From the NCBI RefSeq assembly GCF_001942495.1, contig NZ_MKZS01000001.1:5147281-5211280 (forward strand): a stretch of 64,000 bases of DNA, given 5' to 3'. How positions within the stretch are numbered: position 1 is the first letter of the stretch; every line of letters begins with the position of its first letter. The stretch is from Moorena bouillonii PNG. Lineage in GTDB: Bacteria > Cyanobacteriota > Cyanobacteriia > Cyanobacteriales > Coleofasciculaceae. The notes under the pieces were generated by a model. That model saw nothing but the letters and a program-made list of their open reading frames with translations, did no database searches and was not told the origin of the DNA. Below, one piece after another: positions 29,620-38,683 of this stretch. The position numbers and the translations under genes are program-made.

Positions 29620-31083
29620 ATGTCAAATAATCTGTTGACAGTTGCCTATATTGCAGCTAGTGCTTTGTTCATTCTCAGCCTGGGGGGATTGTCTAACCAG
29701 GAAAGCGCCCGTAAAGGCAATATTTACGGCATTCTTGGGATGCTGATTGCTTTTGTTGCGACTGCCCTAAGTAGCAATGTAACGGCATACCTCACTCTGG
29801 GAGGGATGATTCTACCAGGAGTGATCATTGGTGCGATCGTGGCATCTCGGGTAGCCATGACCTCCATGCCAGAACTGGTAGCAATTCTCCATAGTTTTGT
29901 CGGTCTTGCAGCTGTACTGGTGGGTATTGCCAATTACCTGCAAGGGGGGGAATCCCTAACGGGTGCAGAAGTAACTATTCACCAGTTAGAAATTTATATT
30001 GGTGTGTTCATTGCGGCAATTACCTTCACCGGTTCAGTGATAGCCTTTGGGAAACTACGAGCTATCATCAGCAGCAAACCCCTAATGTTACCAGCACGCC
30101 ACCTACTCAATCTGGCTATGCTTGGGGCTGTGATCGGCCTGGGTTACCAGTTCATGACAGCAGAGGGGACGGCTGGTCTGCAACCCCTGTTGATTATGGC
30201 TGCGATCGCATCAGTGTTAGGCATCCACCTGGTAGCTGCTATTGGGGGTGCTGATATGCCAGTGGTCATCTCCATGCTCAATAGTTATTCCGGATGGGCC
30301 GCTGCAGCAGCAGGCTTTATGCTGTCCAATGACCTGTTAATTATCACTGGTGCCCTAGTAGGTAGTAGTGGTGCTATCCTCAGCTACATCATGTGCCGAG
30401 CCATGAACCGTTCCTTCTTCAGCGTGATTTTAGGAGGCTTCGGCGAAGGTGCAGGAACTACAGCTAAAGCTAAAGGTGGTGATCAGCCCGAAGGTCAAGT
30501 CACCGAGACCACAGTAGAAGATACCGTCGAGCTGCTACAAGGGGCCAAGAGTGTTATGATTGTTCCCGGTTACGGCATGGCAGTAGCTCAGGCTCAGCAT
30601 CCGGTGTCCGATATTACCAAGATTTTGAGGAATGCCGGTATCAATGTTCGCTTTGGCATTCATCCAGTTGCTGGACGACTACCAGGACACATGAACGTGC
30701 TGCTAGCTGAGGCAAATGTGCCTTATGATATCGTTCTAGAAATGGATGAGATTAACGAGGACTTCCCAGAAACCGATGTAGTACTCGTGATTGGTGCTAA
30801 TGATACCGTTAACCCTAGTGCCATGGAAGACCCCAGTAGCCCAATTGCTGGGATGCCAGTCTTAGAGGTTTGGAAAGCTGGTACAGTGGTGGTCATGAAA
30901 CGGGGAATGTCCAGTGGCTATGCTGGCGTTGGCAATCCCCTGTTCTTCAAAGAAAACACCAATATGCTCTTCGGTGATGCCAAGACTAACGTTAGCGCTA
31001 TCCTAGGCAAACTCGTAGAATCTAGCCGAGACAGTGCAGCATCTAGCTCAGGAAAAGTCTTAGCTACATCCTCTGCGCGCTAA
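29620..31083 (+). CDS. pntB: NAD(P) transhydrogenase subunit beta
   Basis: Provides most of the proton channel and the NADP(H)-binding domain III. About eight transmembrane helices fill residues 1-265, including the [13 protein letters not shown] and [16 protein letters not shown] segments. Domain III has [38 protein letters not shown] and [20 protein letters not shown] at 29611 lies just before the ATG. It follows pntA by 430 bases of repeats, so cotranscription would have to pass through them. Confidence 0.96.
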   Translation: MSNNLLTVAYIAASALFILSLGGLSNQESARKGNIYGILGMLIAFVATALSSNVTAYLTLGGMILPGVIIGAIVASRVAMTSMPELVAILHSFVGLAAVLVGIANYLQGGESLTGAEVTIHQLEIYIGVFIAAITFTGSVIAFGKLRAIISSKPLMLPARHLLNLAMLGAVIGLGYQFMTAEGTAGLQPLLIMAAIASVLGIHLVAAIGGADMPVVISMLNSYSGWAAAAAGFMLSNDLLIITGALVGSSGAILSYIMCRAMNRSFFSVILGGFGEGAGTTAKAKGGDQPEGQVTETTVEDTVELLQGAKSVMIVPGYGMAVAQAQHPVSDITKILRNAGINVRFGIHPVAGRLPGHMNVLLAEANVPYDIVLEMDEINEDFPETDVVLVIGANDTVNPSAMEDPSSPIAGMPVLEVWKAGTVVVMKRGMSSGYAGVGNPLFFKENTNMLFGDAKTNVSAILGKLVESSRDSAASSSGKVLATSSAR

Positions 31084-31235
31084 ATAAGAGTTAGAGGGGA
31101 ATGACACCAGGGTTTTGACTCAAATCTTGACTTGATGTCGAGTTTGGGGGAAGTTAGGAGTGTGGAAAGGGGATATTTTATGGTAAAAATTCCCGGCTAT
31201 TCTACCCTCCTTCTTCTTCCTCTTCCCTATCTTTG

Positions 31236-31282
31236 TAAGCATTAGCTGTTGGCGTAGCCTGCGCGTAGCGCATATGCTTACA
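31236..31282. repeat. hairpin of the GCGTAGCG family between pntB and the thioredoxin gene
   Basis: GTAAGCAT at the left end is the inverse of ATGCTTAC at the right, around GGCGTAGCCTGCGCGTAGCG. It is one of the window's dispersed palindromic elements. The remainder of 31084-31325 shows nothing else. Confidence 0.55.
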
Positions 31283-31325
31283 TTTTATCTTTGATTTCAA
31301 CAGCAAGATAACGGAAATAATTGAT

Positions 31326-32144
31326 ATGGGTTTTTCTGTAGACGTTACTAGCAGCAACTACGGCACTGAAGTTTTAGAAAAGTCTTTTGAGAAGCCTGTA
31401 TTAGTAGACTTCTTTGCTACATGGTGTGGCCCTTGTCAACTCCTAAAACCAACCTTAGAAAAACTAGCTAAAGAATACGACTTTGTTTTAGCAAAAGTTG
31501 ATATTGACCGCAACCAAGATTTAGCAAATAACTTTCAAATTGAGGGAGTCCCCGATGTCAGAATTGTCACCAATGGTGATATTATTCCTGGTTTTGTGGG
31601 GGTTTTACCAGAAATTCAGTTGCGGCAAATGTTGGCTAGGTTAAATTTAAAGTCTGAGTTAGACATTGGACTAGAAGAAGCTCGGGTTGCCATGGCAAGT
31701 GAGGATATACCCAGAGCAAAACAGCTGTTTGAGCAGCTAATTGCCAAGTATCCAGAGCATCAAAGTTTAGTCATTGAAGCTGCAAATTTTTTGGTTCATA
31801 TTAATGAGCCGGAAGAGGCAAGCACACTCTTAGACACCATTGAATACAATGATCGAGAATACTTCCCTAGAGCTCAGGCAATCAGAGCATTGATTCAATT
31901 TAAGCAGCAGGCGAATGCTATTGGGGAAAGTGAATTAGATCAGTTATTTGCTCAGGCATCTCAGTTAGTTGTAGAGGGAGACTATGAAGCAGCCCTGAAA
32001 ATATTTTTAGAAATTGTCAGTAAACATCGTAACTATAGAGATGATGGTGCAAGAAAATCCATGATTGCGGTGTTTGATGTGCTCGGTAATGACCATCCCC
32101 TGACGAAAAAGTATCAGCGGGATTTGATGCTATCCCTATATTAG
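31326..32144 (+). CDS. cnoX: thioredoxin-TPR protein, CnoX/YbbN-like
   Basis: Residues 1-110 are a thioredoxin fold with the active site ATWCGPCQLLKP, both redox cysteines present. Residues about 115-272 are helical repeats (SEDIPRAKQLFEQLIAKYPEHQ and GDYEAALKIFLEIVSKHRNY) as in the chaperone-oxidoreductase CnoX (YbbN), which protects clients from over-oxidation and hands them to GroEL/DnaK. E. coli YbbN has SxxC instead of CxxC; this one keeps CGPC, so thiol reduction is plausible. The C-terminus HPLTKKYQRDLMLSLY matches the family. Confidence 0.9.
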   Translation: MGFSVDVTSSNYGTEVLEKSFEKPVLVDFFATWCGPCQLLKPTLEKLAKEYDFVLAKVDIDRNQDLANNFQIEGVPDVRIVTNGDIIPGFVGVLPEIQLRQMLARLNLKSELDIGLEEARVAMASEDIPRAKQLFEQLIAKYPEHQSLVIEAANFLVHINEPEEASTLLDTIEYNDREYFPRAQAIRALIQFKQQANAIGESELDQLFAQASQLVVEGDYEAALKIFLEIVSKHRNYRDDGARKSMIAVFDVLGNDHPLTKKYQRDLMLSLY

Positions 32145-32254
32145 TTTTGGCTGAGGGTTGAATAGGTAAAATCGAAAATGTAAAAAATAAATCTCTTTTA
32201 AAGTAACAAGTTGCCAGTAACAAGTTGCCAGTAACAAGTTGCCAGTAACAAGTT

Positions 32255-33787
32255 TTAACCTGATATATCAGTAGGGTAATCTGTATGAGCAGCTTCTAAC
32301 TTCATCAAAATCTTCGGCTTCAGCTTTTCAAACTCTTGCTTAAGTACTCCTTTGCTCAACATTGCTTGATTAGTTGATTTTATTGTCTTAGAGGTATTCG
32401 CCCAATCAATGAATAGCTGGCGTTGGGCAGGAGCAATGGTTGAGGTCATTACATTAGCACAGTATTCTGGTTGTGATTGGGCAAAAAACAAAATACGATA
32501 ATATCCAGTATCTCCCAAAAGTCTGACTATGTTCTGACCGTGATTTGTTTTGAGGTCTAAGTAGCAAGGAAGCCAACAAGCACCCTGGTAGCGATTATGC
32601 ACTGCGGTAATCCATAGCACCATTGGATGAGGTACCATCACATACAAGAATTGATTGTAGCGTGTACTAACCTGACGGTTATCAATCTCTTCTTTAGTCA
32701 GCATCACCCAGAGGGTAGGAAAGGTTGTGCTAGTTGTACGAATTATCTTAGGAAAGACAATAGATGCTTTAGGCTTGTCATCGGGCCAGGAGGTTCGCCG
32801 ACAAATATCATTCCCTGATACGGGAAGTATTTGTGTTGCCTTACTCAGAGGTTTCTCGGATAGTATTGTTTGAATCCGATGACCCAGATAGCGACCGCGA
32901 TCATGACCTTCGTTTAATGAATCCAATGTTCGTAGGATAATCCCGACATTTTGAGGACGATCAGATACCTCTTTCGCTATACAGGTCATGATTAGGTTCT
33001 CTAGGGACTTCGGCAGCTTTAGCTTGGGGTTAATCGATGCAAAGGATTTAGGTGGGCTGAAGTGATGAGCTTTGTACCAACTACCAAAGGAATGATCTTC
33101 TGGAAGAATGGGCATGTGACCAGTTAACATCTCAAACATCATCACCCCTAGACTATAGATATCAGAGCGTTTATCCAGTTCCTTTCCCTCCATTTGTTCC
33201 GGTGAACAATAGGCTAGGGTACCCATAAAAGAATGGGTTTGAGAACCATCAAACTGAAGAAGCTTAGCAATGCCAAAGTCAAGGATTTTGATCAGTTCAC
33301 CGAAGGAGGAATCTTCGACAACGATAATGTTACTGGGTTTAATATCACGATGCACAATTGGAGTGAGTGTGCCTTTAAATACAATGCCTTGGTGAGCACA
33401 TTGTAATCCCAGACAAATTTGACGGGCAATATGCAAAAATCGGGGTAAGGATAGGATTTTAGTGTGAATTATTGCGCTTAAATTTACCCCTGCCAAGTAT
33501 TCCATGACGTAGAAGGAAATATCGTTTTCATCTATGCCATAGTCCCTAACTCGCACGATGTGATTGCTTTTCTCACCAAGCAAAGCGCAAATTGTTGCTT
33601 CGCGCTCAAAGCGATCGCGCATTTTTTGGTTCAATAATGTATGGGAGAGAAATTTGACAGCAACAGTTACACCTCCGAGGAGCGTATCTTTGGCTTGATA
33701 CACTTGACCCATAGCACCTTTGCCGATCAACTTGACCAGTTCATAGCGATTGGCGAGTAGACGACCTTTGTTAGGGTCTGTGATCAT
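32255..33787 (-). CDS. Ser/Thr protein kinase with cyanobacterial C-terminal domain
   Basis: A Hanks-type kinase. The glycine loop is LIGKGAMGQVYQAK, the lysine is in VAVKFL, the catalytic loop is VHRDIKPSNI, then DFGIAKL, and the activation segment leads to GTLAYCSPEQM. The kinase domain ends near residue 285. The remaining 225 residues have no transmembrane segment and include WVMLTKEEIDNRQVSTRYNQFLYVMVPHP and LRLLGD-like stretches, a region seen in cyanobacterial kinases but of unknown role. It is convergent with the thioredoxin-TPR gene. The targets are not inferable. Confidence 0.92.
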   Translation of the reverse strand: MITDPNKGRLLANRYELVKLIGKGAMGQVYQAKDTLLGGVTVAVKFLSHTLLNQKMRDRFEREATICALLGEKSNHIVRVRDYGIDENDISFYVMEYLAGVNLSAIIHTKILSLPRFLHIARQICLGLQCAHQGIVFKGTLTPIVHRDIKPSNIIVVEDSSFGELIKILDFGIAKLLQFDGSQTHSFMGTLAYCSPEQMEGKELDKRSDIYSLGVMMFEMLTGHMPILPEDHSFGSWYKAHHFSPPKSFASINPKLKLPKSLENLIMTCIAKEVSDRPQNVGIILRTLDSLNEGHDRGRYLGHRIQTILSEKPLSKATQILPVSGNDICRRTSWPDDKPKASIVFPKIIRTTSTTFPTLWVMLTKEEIDNRQVSTRYNQFLYVMVPHPMVLWITAVHNRYQGACWLPCYLDLKTNHGQNIVRLLGDTGYYRILFFAQSQPEYCANVMTSTIAPAQRQLFIDWANTSKTIKSTNQAMLSKGVLKQEFEKLKPKILMKLEAAHTDYPTDISG

Positions 33788-34022
33788 AAGTTCCTTGGTG
33801 AGATCCCGAATGTAACGTGTTCATAAATCATTAGTCACTAGTCATCGCTCATTGGTCATTGGTCATTGGTCATTTGTAAATACTAGTAGACTTAATGTGG
33901 ATCACAAAGGACTAAGGACTAAAGATTAAGGATAAAACTGACTAAGGAATAAAGAAGATGAACGCTGGTAGCAATGGTCACAGGCGTACTGCTTTTAAAA
34001 CTCCCTTAATTCCAGAATACTT

Positions 34023-34469
34023 CTATTTTTGCTGACGTTTCAAAGTTGCTTCCATTGTGCTACTGAGATAATGACCTGCCATAATGCTACTGGAGAGGTA
34101 GTATATATTTTCATTACGTTGATACCGGGTTTCAAAACCACTGCGTCGTTGGCGATCCCCTAATACCCAATACCGTTGCACAATGGATTCTGGAGCCACC
34201 CAGCCTTCTCCCTCGACACGACCTAGGAGGCTGTGTTGTAAGACAAAGGTATACTTCGGCTCGCCAGTATCAAGACGCCCTAGATACTGGCAAGAGATAT
34301 CCTCCCGTTCACTATTGGGAAACACCAGTCTTGTGACCATAGTAAACCAGTTTTCACGACTCCAGGTAACCATAGTCCCACCTCTGACTACAATTAATTT
34401 TCCATTGCGTTCCAGCCAATTGCCCCGAAGTGTCCAGCGTCCTGCCTCCAATAAAAAGGTGTGAGCCAC
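34023..34469 (-). CDS. conserved hypothetical protein, 148 aa
   Basis: A soluble, beta-rich protein without signal peptide or membrane helix (EAGRWTLRGNWLERNGKLIVVRGGT, FVLQHSLLGRVEGEGWVAPESIVQRYWVLGD). It looks like a small lipocalin-type or lyase-like barrel found across cyanobacteria, but I cannot name the family. It stands alone on the minus strand, 235 bases upstream of the kinase gene. Confidence 0.65.
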   Translation of the reverse strand: MAHTFLLEAGRWTLRGNWLERNGKLIVVRGGTMVTWSRENWFTMVTRLVFPNSEREDISCQYLGRLDTGEPKYTFVLQHSLLGRVEGEGWVAPESIVQRYWVLGDRQRRSGFETRYQRNENIYYLSSSIMAGHYLSSTMEATLKRQQK

Positions 34470-34735
34470 AGTGTTACTCTTTATCTGTTACTGAAATATT
34501 ACCCTCTGACGTTCCCCACTCATTTTAGCTGCTATCCTTAAGGTTGTGGGGTTTACCCCCTCAGGTTATACCATTGGCAAACTTCCGGGAGTAGCCCAAC
34601 TCCTACGGATCAACAGACAAACTAGTTTAAATCTCCCCCAGACTCACCCAACGGGGATTCTAAGCTGATATGGCAAGAGCAGCTTATTAACTGCTTTTGA
34701 CAACCAACCCTTACACTGCCTATCTTGACGCAAAG

Positions 34736-34815
34736 CGGGAGTGGGGGAAACCACGGCAGTCGCTCATGGGGGAAACCCCCAAGACCGCGCTGCCTCCCCG
34801 TGAGGCCACTGCATC
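34736..34815. repeat. palindromic element GGGGGAAACC/GGTTTCCCCC family
   Basis: GTGGGGGAAACCACGGCAG and CATGGGGGAAACCCCC here are the inverse of sequence at about 19480-19530. The element fills part of the 360-base gap before anmK; no gene is seen in 34470-34831. Confidence 0.65.
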
Positions 34816-34831
34816 GCTAAAATACCGAGTT

Positions 34832-36496
34832 TTAGGATGACTGGTGTTGCGATCTCGGAGAATACAGGTTTCCTAGACATACAGCCTCTGAAGCTCCGGT
34901 TACTTGAGGAAGGTTGCCCGGAATACCGAGGTTACGCCAATGAGCCAAAACAGCAAATGCGATCGCTTCTTTAAAATCCCGACTTAACCCAACCTGGTCA
35001 GTGGTTAATACTGGCACCGAATCTAGTCTAATTTGCAACCGTTGCTTCAAGTATAAATTGCTTGCCCCTCCACCACACAATAGTACTTGATCTGGCATTT
35101 GAGGCAAGAAGTTGCGATAGCTCTCAACAATAGAGGCAACAGTGAGTTCTGTGAGTGTTGCCAGGAAATCAGCAGGAGCAAGGTTATAAGCTTCACTTTC
35201 TACCAAACACTGCTTGAGATAATCTCGACTAAACAACTCTCGTCCGGTAGATTTTGGGGGCGGTATCTTGAAGAACTCTTGAGAAAGCCACTGTTCGACC
35301 AGAGCCTCACAGGGAGTGCCACTCGCTGCCCACTCTCCATTGTAATCATAGGTTTTTCTACCGTTGGTAAAATACTCGACAGCCAGATCTAACAGGGCAT
35401 TCCCCGGACCAGTATCCCAGCCATATACCTGTTCCAACCAGTTCCCTTCACTAACTGGCAAGTAAGTAACATTACCAATACCACCAATATTTTGGATACA
35501 TCGGTTATGGGTAGATGACCGGAGCAAACAGGCATCTATCTTAGGAACCAGAGGCGCACCTTCTCCCCCAGCAGCAATGTCAGCCACACGGAAATTGCTG
35601 ATGGTCTTGATACCGGTAATCTCAGCAATCACCTCTCCCCGTCCCAGTTGAAGGCTATATCCCAGAGTCGTTAGAGGTTGAAGGTTAGCAGGTTGAAGGT
35701 TAGCAGGTTGAAGGTTAGCAGGTTGAAGGTTATCAGGTTGAAGGTTAGCAGGTTGAAGGTTAGCAGGTTGAAGGTTAGCAGGTTGAAGGTTATCAGGTTG
35801 AAGGTTAGCAGGTTGAAGGTTAGCAGGTTGAAGGTTAGCAGGTTGAAGGTTATCAGGTTGAAGGTTAGCAGGTTGTTCGCGTAGCGTGGCCTTTTGGCCA
35901 AGGTTAGTTTCCGTTGCAGGTTGTTCGCCTTTGGCGTTCGAGAAGGGTAGGTTACCAGCTTGAAGGTTATCAGGTTGCAGGTTGTCTGGAAAACCTTGGC
36001 CAAAAGGCCACGCTTTCGGCAAAGCCGTTCGCGTAGCGTGGCCTTCGGCCTCCGCTGCGCGAACGCGAACAACATTCAACCGGCCAACTTTCAACTCGGA
36101 AGAACTTTCAACATTCAACCTGTCAACTTTCAACTCGGAAAAACCTTGGCCAAAAGGCCACGCTACGCGAACACCCTTGACCCCTAATGGTCGATGGTAT
36201 ACTGTTTGACCATGGGAACCAATTAACTCAGCGGGGGGTAACCCAGTCCCAATTGCCAATGCTGCTTGGGCAAATTGAAATGCGATCGCATCATCCAATG
36301 CTGCCAATTCTGCCATGGATAGGGGAGTTCCAGCACAGACGGCTAGAATTTTCTCCCTGAGTTCAGTGGGGTAGCCATAGGTAGCACCAGCCAGTAGCTC
36401 AATCTTTAAATCTAAGTCTGAGCCAGAAATTTCTACTAGTGCAGCATCGATGCCATCTACAGATGTACCGCTCATTAAGCCAATTACACGGGTCAT
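34832..36496 (-). CDS. anmK: anhydro-N-acetylmuramic acid kinase with 174-residue repeat insertion
   Basis: Phosphorylates and opens 1,6-anhydro-MurNAc during cell-wall recycling. The start [31 protein letters not shown] at 94-103, [23 protein letters not shown] and [12 protein letters not shown] are diagnostic. Between HRP-103 and LGYSL-279 lie about 174 extra residues translated from intergenic-type repeats, mainly [10 protein letters not shown] pentapeptides. Without them the protein is about 380 residues, the usual size. The insertion stays in frame with no stop. It interrupts the first domain of the kinase just after a catalytic-core motif, so whether the enzyme folds is uncertain. Confidence 0.92.
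   Translation of the reverse strand: MTRVIGLMSGTSVDGIDAALVEISGSDLDLKIELLAGATYGYPTELREKILAVCAGTPLSMAELAALDDAIAFQFAQAALAIGTGLPPAELIGSHGQTVYHRPLGVKGVRVAWPFGQGFSELKVDRLNVESSSELKVGRLNVVRVRAAEAEGHATRTALPKAWPFGQGFPDNLQPDNLQAGNLPFSNAKGEQPATETNLGQKATLREQPANLQPDNLQPANLQPANLQPANLQPDNLQPANLQPANLQPANLQPDNLQPANLQPANLQPANLQPLTTLGYSLQLGRGEVIAEITGIKTISNFRVADIAAGGEGAPLVPKIDACLLRSSTHNRCIQNIGGIGNVTYLPVSEGNWLEQVYGWDTGPGNALLDLAVEYFTNGRKTYDYNGEWAASGTPCEALVEQWLSQEFFKIPPPKSTGRELFSRDYLKQCLVESEAYNLAPADFLATLTELTVASIVESYRNFLPQMPDQVLLCGGGASNLYLKQRLQIRLDSVPVLTTDQVGLSRDFKEAIAFAVLAHWRNLGIPGNLPQVTGASEAVCLGNLYSPRSQHQSS
35666..36187. repeat. repeat array inserted inside anmK
   Basis: 35671-35875 is about 13 copies of AGGTTGAAGGTTAGC (with AGGTTGAAGGTTATC every fourth copy). 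35876-36180 holds at least four palindromic elements (GCGTAGCGTGGCCTTTTGGCC and inverse) and more degenerate units. The same building blocks occur only between genes elsewhere in this window. Its length (522 bases, 174 codons) is a multiple of 3. Confidence 0.9.
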
Positions 36497-37284
36497 CTTA
36501 AAATTGTGTTGGGTTAAGGTAAGCTAAAAGTACCAATATAGGATAAATACTGCAACTGATGGGTAACGGATGTAACGGATAGGAGGAGAGGGAAAATAAA
36601 AACAGGTTTATTTTTAGCCTTATGTTAGCTACTGACTAGTAATTAATGTTTAGTTAGTCTATCGCTAACTATTTATTGTTCATTTCTAATATTACCACCT
36701 AACAATAACAAAACCCCTAAGACTTTAAGCGCAGGAATCAAAATAAGTTGCTAATAACTTTAGCTGAGCTATTTTAAGATTTGGGTAATCGTTGGATTTT
36801 GGCGGAAAGTGCAGCAAAAAAACCCTAAGCCCGAAGGAACGGCTCAGGGTGGTAATTAAATTTCATCTACTTCTTTTAACTCCACCATTTCTGCCACTGT
36901 ATCCGGAAAACAGAAACTCAAATAATGTAAGCATTCAGCCGTCAGCTTTCAGCGGTCAGCGATTAGCGCTACCTTACAGGGTCGAAGCCTGTGCCACGCT
37001 ACTGTTCGCGCAGCACCTCAAGTAGCGCAATCGGTGCTTTTGAATGAAAGAGGTAACCATTGGTTTAATCTCAGTTCCCTGGCCTTTCGGCCACGCTACT
37101 TGAGGTGCCCGAGCCAGGAATTCATAGTCTTTGGCTTTGAGTCCGTTGAGATCGTCAGCCGAATAGCTTGTTTTAAGCTGACGGCTGACGACTGATAGCT
37201 GAATGCTTACCCAATAATGCTTTTCCTCTTCCTGTCCTACCCGGCACCGAAGCGCTAGGGTGTCTATGGGCTTTTGGAGTTTTC
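36497..37284. other. 790-base gap with hairpin and repeat elements
   Basis: No gene is supported. 36822-36850 forms a hairpin (see separate entry). 36940-37020 and 37080-37210 hold the inverted elements GTAAGCATTCAGC and GCTGAATGCTTAC, with CAGCGGTCAGCG-type heptamers, GTGCCACGCTACT and CGGCCACGCTACTTGAGGTGC. They flank about 250 bases that may be a single folded repeat unit. Confidence 0.55.
36822..36850. terminator. candidate hairpin ACCCTAAGCC/GGCTCAGGGT
   Basis: ACCCT-A-AGCC pairs with GGCT-C-AGGGT with one mismatch and a 9-base loop, preceded by a run of seven A. Read on the minus strand, that run becomes a U-tract after the stem, which suits termination of leftward transcripts. Confidence 0.5.
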
Positions 37285-38067
37285 TCAAGAACCATTAGCC
37301 CCATAAAGCACACGAGCATTATCACACAAAATCCCCATAGCAACTGACTCCGCCTCCTTAGCAGTCAAATCCCCATCCTGAATCGCTCCCTCCAAAACCT
37401 GTGCCAATACTATCCGTGCCCACTTGGCTCCCAAGTAATATAATTCCGGGATATTGTGAGCATCAGAAGAATACATCAGTTTACTGGTTGGGACAAATTC
37501 CAATAACTGCTGCGCCACGCTACGCATCCCAGCTACACTTAAAAAAGGCACGGCTAACCCGAAATCTAAATACACCTGAGGATAGACCGCTGCTAGATAA
37601 CCGGCTTCTTGGGTATAGGGATAAGAGCCATGCAGCAGGACAATCGGAGCGTTACGGAAGCGTTGGTCTTCCAAAAGCGAACGCATATAAACTGGATTAG
37701 CCAGCGGTAAGTCTAAATCTGGGTCACCAAACCCTGTATGAAACTGCACAGGTATTCCATGTTTAGCTGCAATTTCTAGCGCTTGGGTAATCAAAAAATC
37801 AATTAAAGGCTTATCTACCAGCCGCAAGGGTTTTCCCCTCAAGACTTCTTGCTTGAAGGCATCAAAACATTCCTGAGCTACCTCCTGTGGTATCAGTTGG
37901 ATATCCAAACCTGTACGATAGGCAGCAACACTCTTGAAGCCTACCACTTCTGGTAGGGGTGGGTCAATGTTGTAGCGGAAAGTTTCTAGGAAGGTAGCAA
38001 AGTCATCTATCTCACGGATTAGATTTTCTGCTAGATATTCCAAACGAAGGATCTGCTTGACTGCCAC
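37285..38067 (-). pseudogene. amidohydrolase, C-terminal part after an in-frame stop
   Basis: This is the larger part of an amidohydrolase related to the N-terminal domain of FluG. It carries metal/active-site segments VQFHTGFGD, LLHGSYPYT and the DSSDAHNIPE-like SSDAHNIPE. It is in the same frame as 38071-38415, separated by TAA TTT. It could be re-initiated at the GTG at 38067, but it would lack the H-x-H metal motif that lies in the upstream part, so enzyme function is doubtful unless both pieces associate. Its probable partner is the glutamine-synthetase homologue at 40841. Confidence 0.7.
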
Positions 38068-38070
38068 AAA

Positions 38071-38415
38071 TTATTCATGCCATTCTCTAGGAATAATCTC
38101 ATTTGGCAGAAAACCATCATCTAAGAAAATTGCTTCTAGTTGAGATGATTTAAAACACTCCTGGGTGATTTTTTTCAAGCCCAATGTCTGGCGACGTTTA
38201 AGAATTGCCTCTTCCTCTGGTTCACACTCTAAGAGTTGGGAAATATCCCGAAGGCTTCGTTTGTAGAAAAGGCTGTGACGGGCATGATGATTAATGATAT
38301 CAGGGTCATAGGCTTCACTGAAGAAGGCAGGATAGGGATAATTCGCAGCAGCTTCAGGAGTTAGCAGGTTGTGAGCGTGTTGGTCAATAGCGGTGATAGT
38401 CCACAGCTTAATCAT
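38071..38415 (-). pseudogene. amidohydrolase, N-terminal part ending at a premature TAA
   Basis: The 114 residues begin IKLWTITAIDQHAHNLL, with the H-x-H metal-binding motif (HAH) of the amidohydrolase superfamily, and end REWHE-stop. The next codons, TTT GTG GCA GTC AAG, continue the protein in the same frame, so the TAA at 38071-38073 most likely replaced a sense codon (one change from CAA would restore Gln). A sequencing error at this base is the main alternative. Confidence 0.75.
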
Positions 38416-38683
38416 TTCACATTATTAGATGCTAGAGATAATTGTCTGGTAGTTAACGTAAAAAAAAGTTTATTGAACTACGAAGGCAGGAAGTACCCGA
38501 AGACCCCTAGGGTCTGTTTGGAGGATTGGTAGCGATCGCTTTAGTTGTTGGTGGGGTAAACCATTTGGATGGTGATACCTCTAACTGTGTATTTGGTAAC
38601 TGTGTCTTTGCTAAGATTGCTGGTAATATTATGACAGTAATCCCTAATTTTAATTCAACTAGAATACTGCTTAACCACCAAAG

